In this document: positions 62,015 to 64,000 of the stretch, one piece after another
How the letters are laid out: each line of letters starts with the position of its first letter
Position numbering within the stretch: position 1 is the first letter of the stretch
Source: Ailanthus altissimus
Taxonomy: Eukaryota; Streptophyta; Magnoliopsida; Sapindales; Simaroubaceae
Assembly: GCA_946807835.1 (NCBI GenBank)
Contig: OX327703.1
Coordinates: forward strand, 1,495,501 to 1,559,500
Direction: 5' to 3'
DNA: 64,000 nucleotides
The notes under the pieces: generated by a model
What the model saw: only the letters and a program-made list of their open reading frames with translations
What the model was told of the DNA's origin: nothing
The model's database searches: none
Program-made: the position numbers and the translations under genes

Positions 62015-62586
62015 CTTAAAATTGGATAAGAGCTATCTCTTTCAGAAACAAACGATGGCAGATCACTTAAGCCCAAAACTGGAATCGAAGGCAAGGATTC
62101 CACAGGCTCTTCAACGGGTGCTCTCAAATGATAATAAATGGCATTAACAGCACAAGCTGTAGGGAAAAATGGAGCTGCATCAAGCCCTAACCCTCGAGCC
62201 AAGTCCAAGATCCATGGCATATGCGAGTCGTAAACAATGAACTTAATTGAAGCTCTATCACCATTTTGCTCTTGAACGAATTTTCTCAGGCTCTGTGGGA
62301 ATCCAGCTTGAAAACGTTCGATAAATGCATCAACGTTTTGAAAATTTTCTCCTTCTTGAATCCCATCAGAAATGCACAGGATGTCGACAGAGCTGCTGGT
62401 GGTGGTGGTGGTGGTGCTAGCTCCGACGTCATGTTTATGCATGAAATTTTGGATAGTACTCGTGAGGATTAGGGTTACTTTGAGGCCTTTTGATGCTAAA
62501 CGTTTGGAGAATTGAAGCATAGGACTTATGTGACCTTGCCCTAGAAATGGAACAGCAAGGATGTGAGCTCTTTGCTTCATCTCCAT
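61933..62586 (-). CDS. UDP-glycosyltransferase (UGT74-like) exon 1, intact, exon 2 not adjacent
   Basis: The start ATG at 62586 gives MEMKQRAHILAVPFLGQGHISPML; the open frame six bases upstream has no ATG. The exon encodes 218 aa and ends WIFCNTFEKLEHE before a good GT donor, the usual intron position in this family. It has the catalytic His in GQGH and acceptor-binding segments such as IKFIVYDSHMPWILDLA and LSDLPSFV. It lacks the PSPG box, which belongs to exon 2. A low-complexity TTTTTTSSS run lies near residue 60. No exon 2 is found before the neighbouring gene's broken exon 1. It may be an orphan, or it may splice about 6 kb on to the intact exon 2 at 55687, where the phase fits. Confidence 0.85.
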
Positions 62587-63765
62587 CTCCAACTCTTTTT
62601 GTTTTGTTTGATACTTAAAAATCTCTTGGCCTTTTTATGTTCACTGAATTTTAAAATTATGTATTTGTTTCAAGCAATTATACCCACATCTTGTGCTGCA
62701 ACAAAGAAGATAATGCCAGACTAGCACCAATGTTTTGTTTTTGGTTACGTCTCTATTCAAAACAAGACAAATGAATTTCAACCTCAGCTTTTTGTGTGAT
62801 TAAAGTGGAAGTTGTTCACCAAATGAGTGGCTCGAATAGTGAAAGCAAAAGGACAATACATAACTATCACTGAATAATAATTGAAAGAAAAATAACAAAT
62901 TATATTTTAGAACAGTTTTTCTATACATAGGAGCAAATAACTCGAATCTACTCAAATAGAAAAACTGGAATTATTTACATAATAAAATATTAATTACCAC
63001 AGTAAAGTAAACAAAAAGAAAAGGGCAATAATATTCGAGTTTTCAATTAAAAAGAAAAAAACCTTGGAATTATTTTTAAGAAACCAGTAGAGTACATTTG
63101 ACCTCATGTTTGAGAACATGAACAATATTGTTTTAGTAAAACATCTAATTTGACAATAGCAATGAGTTTGTAAGTCTCCTCAACAGATTCATATACTTGA
63201 CATTATGACACAAAATATTAGAATTATAATCTTTCAAGAACAATCATACAAATTAGAAATCATATCAATTAAATTAAGAATAATTCTAAACTTATAAAGT
63301 TGGTATATATATTTTATATCTCAACTAATGTATTACCAATTAATAACTATTATCTATCATGTAGTTGTTGATTTTTTTTTAATTTAAAAAAAGTACATTA
63401 AATACCACATTATTAGTTGAGATATAAAATTTGTATTTTAATTTTATATGTCTAAAGATTTAAAAATCAACAATTTTCTAATATGTGGTAATAAATGATT
63501 AATAACACATCAATTAAAATACAAAGTTTATGTTCCAACTTTGTAAGCATTGTTACTCATTAATAAGTGATCACACAAATATAAGGATTTCACTCTAATC
63601 ACATGATGAAAAATATAATAAAAACAGAAAATCACAAAAGGTAGCTAACAATTTCCCACATGTTTCATAGGACATTCTGCATTCAGCATACATGGATTTA
63701 ATTGTAAGTAAATTTTTCTTAAACGGCAGAAGAATGGAAGCAATAAAGCAAACAAATGTCCTAAT
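62587..63765. other. intergenic region between glycosyltransferase genes
   Basis: About 1.2 kb, AT-rich, holding the promoter of the exon at 62586 and the 3' flank of the next gene. No additional gene or repeat was recognised. Confidence 0.4.
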
Positions 63766-64000
63766 TCAACAATTGTTCTTGTTTATAAACCTAGATATAA
63801 ATTCATCAATATTTTTATCCGAAGTTCCATCTTCACTAACTGCTTCAATTGCCAATTGTCTCCATTTCTTAGCATTATTTCTCAACTCTCTTACTCTTTC
63901 ACCCTCCATTACTTGCCTTATACAATTCCCAATCTCTTCTCTTCTCACAATCCCATCTTCATCAACCCTAACCCTAATTCCAACTTTCCAAACGTCTTCG
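63766..64000 (-). CDS. UDP-glycosyltransferase (UGT74-like), C-terminal part, cut by window edge
   Basis: The frame runs open to the window end on the minus strand and reads EDVWKVGIRVRVDEDGIVRREEI, then IRQVMEGERVRELRNNAKKW, SEDGTSDKNIDEFISRF and a stop at 63766-63768. It aligns with the C-terminus of the intact exon at 54965-55687 (VADVWRVGVRVRVDENGIV...SSDKNIEEF). It is the third member of the cluster, same strand. The PSPG box and exon 1 lie beyond the right edge. Confidence 0.9.
   Translation of the reverse strand, partial: EDVWKVGIRVRVDEDGIVRREEIGNCIRQVMEGERVRELRNNAKKWRQLAIEAVSEDGTSDKNIDEFISRFINKNNC

Overview
This is a nuclear DNA window from a flowering plant. Genes carry many GT-AG introns, chloroplast and mitochondrial targeting peptides are encoded, intergenic DNA is very AT-rich, and plant-type LTR elements, TRIMs, MITEs and tRNA-derived SINE remnants are scattered through it. 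The gene content (dicot-type nuclear half of mitochondrial rpl2, ILK-type ankyrin kinase, UGT74-like cluster) points to a eudicot. A woody rosid such as Citrus is my guess from memory, not something the sequence proves.

Layout. Positions 267-645 (+) hold the last exon of a 2-alkenal reductase. A complete 12-exon gene for the acetolactate synthase regulatory subunit (branched-chain amino acid synthesis, plastid) runs on the minus strand from 8132 to 1610. Head-to-head with it, at 12144-12843 (+), is the nuclear gene for the C-terminal half of mitochondrial ribosomal protein L2. After a gene-free AT-rich stretch, 20020-27316 (+) is a complete 12-exon integrin-linked-kinase-like ankyrin protein kinase with altered catalytic motifs; two copies of one MITE family lie on either side of it. 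At 29438-35529 (+) is a LETM1-type mitochondrial cation/proton exchanger gene with all splice sites intact but one 2-nt frameshift and one in-frame stop.

Positions 36.4-44.2 kb are repeat-rich: an exon-like fragment, an old TRIM, a probable solo LTR, an intact 467-bp TRIM with a perfect target duplication, and a 160-bp tandem duplication. At 44688-52646 (+) is a complete 9-exon histidinol-phosphate aminotransferase gene (histidine synthesis, plastid). From 54965 to the window end is a minus-strand family-1 glycosyltransferase (UGT74-like) cluster: one gene with a frameshifted exon 1 and an intact exon 2, its intron holding a deleted Ty3/gypsy element; one isolated, intact exon 1; and the C-terminal part of a third gene cut by the window edge.

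No operon-like or prokaryotic system is present. The most unusual structure is the UGT cluster with its broken or missing exons, joined to a 0.7-kb segmental duplication of the DNA downstream of LETM1. Exon boundaries are my own reading of GT/GC-AG sites checked for phase; no transcript or homology search was available.
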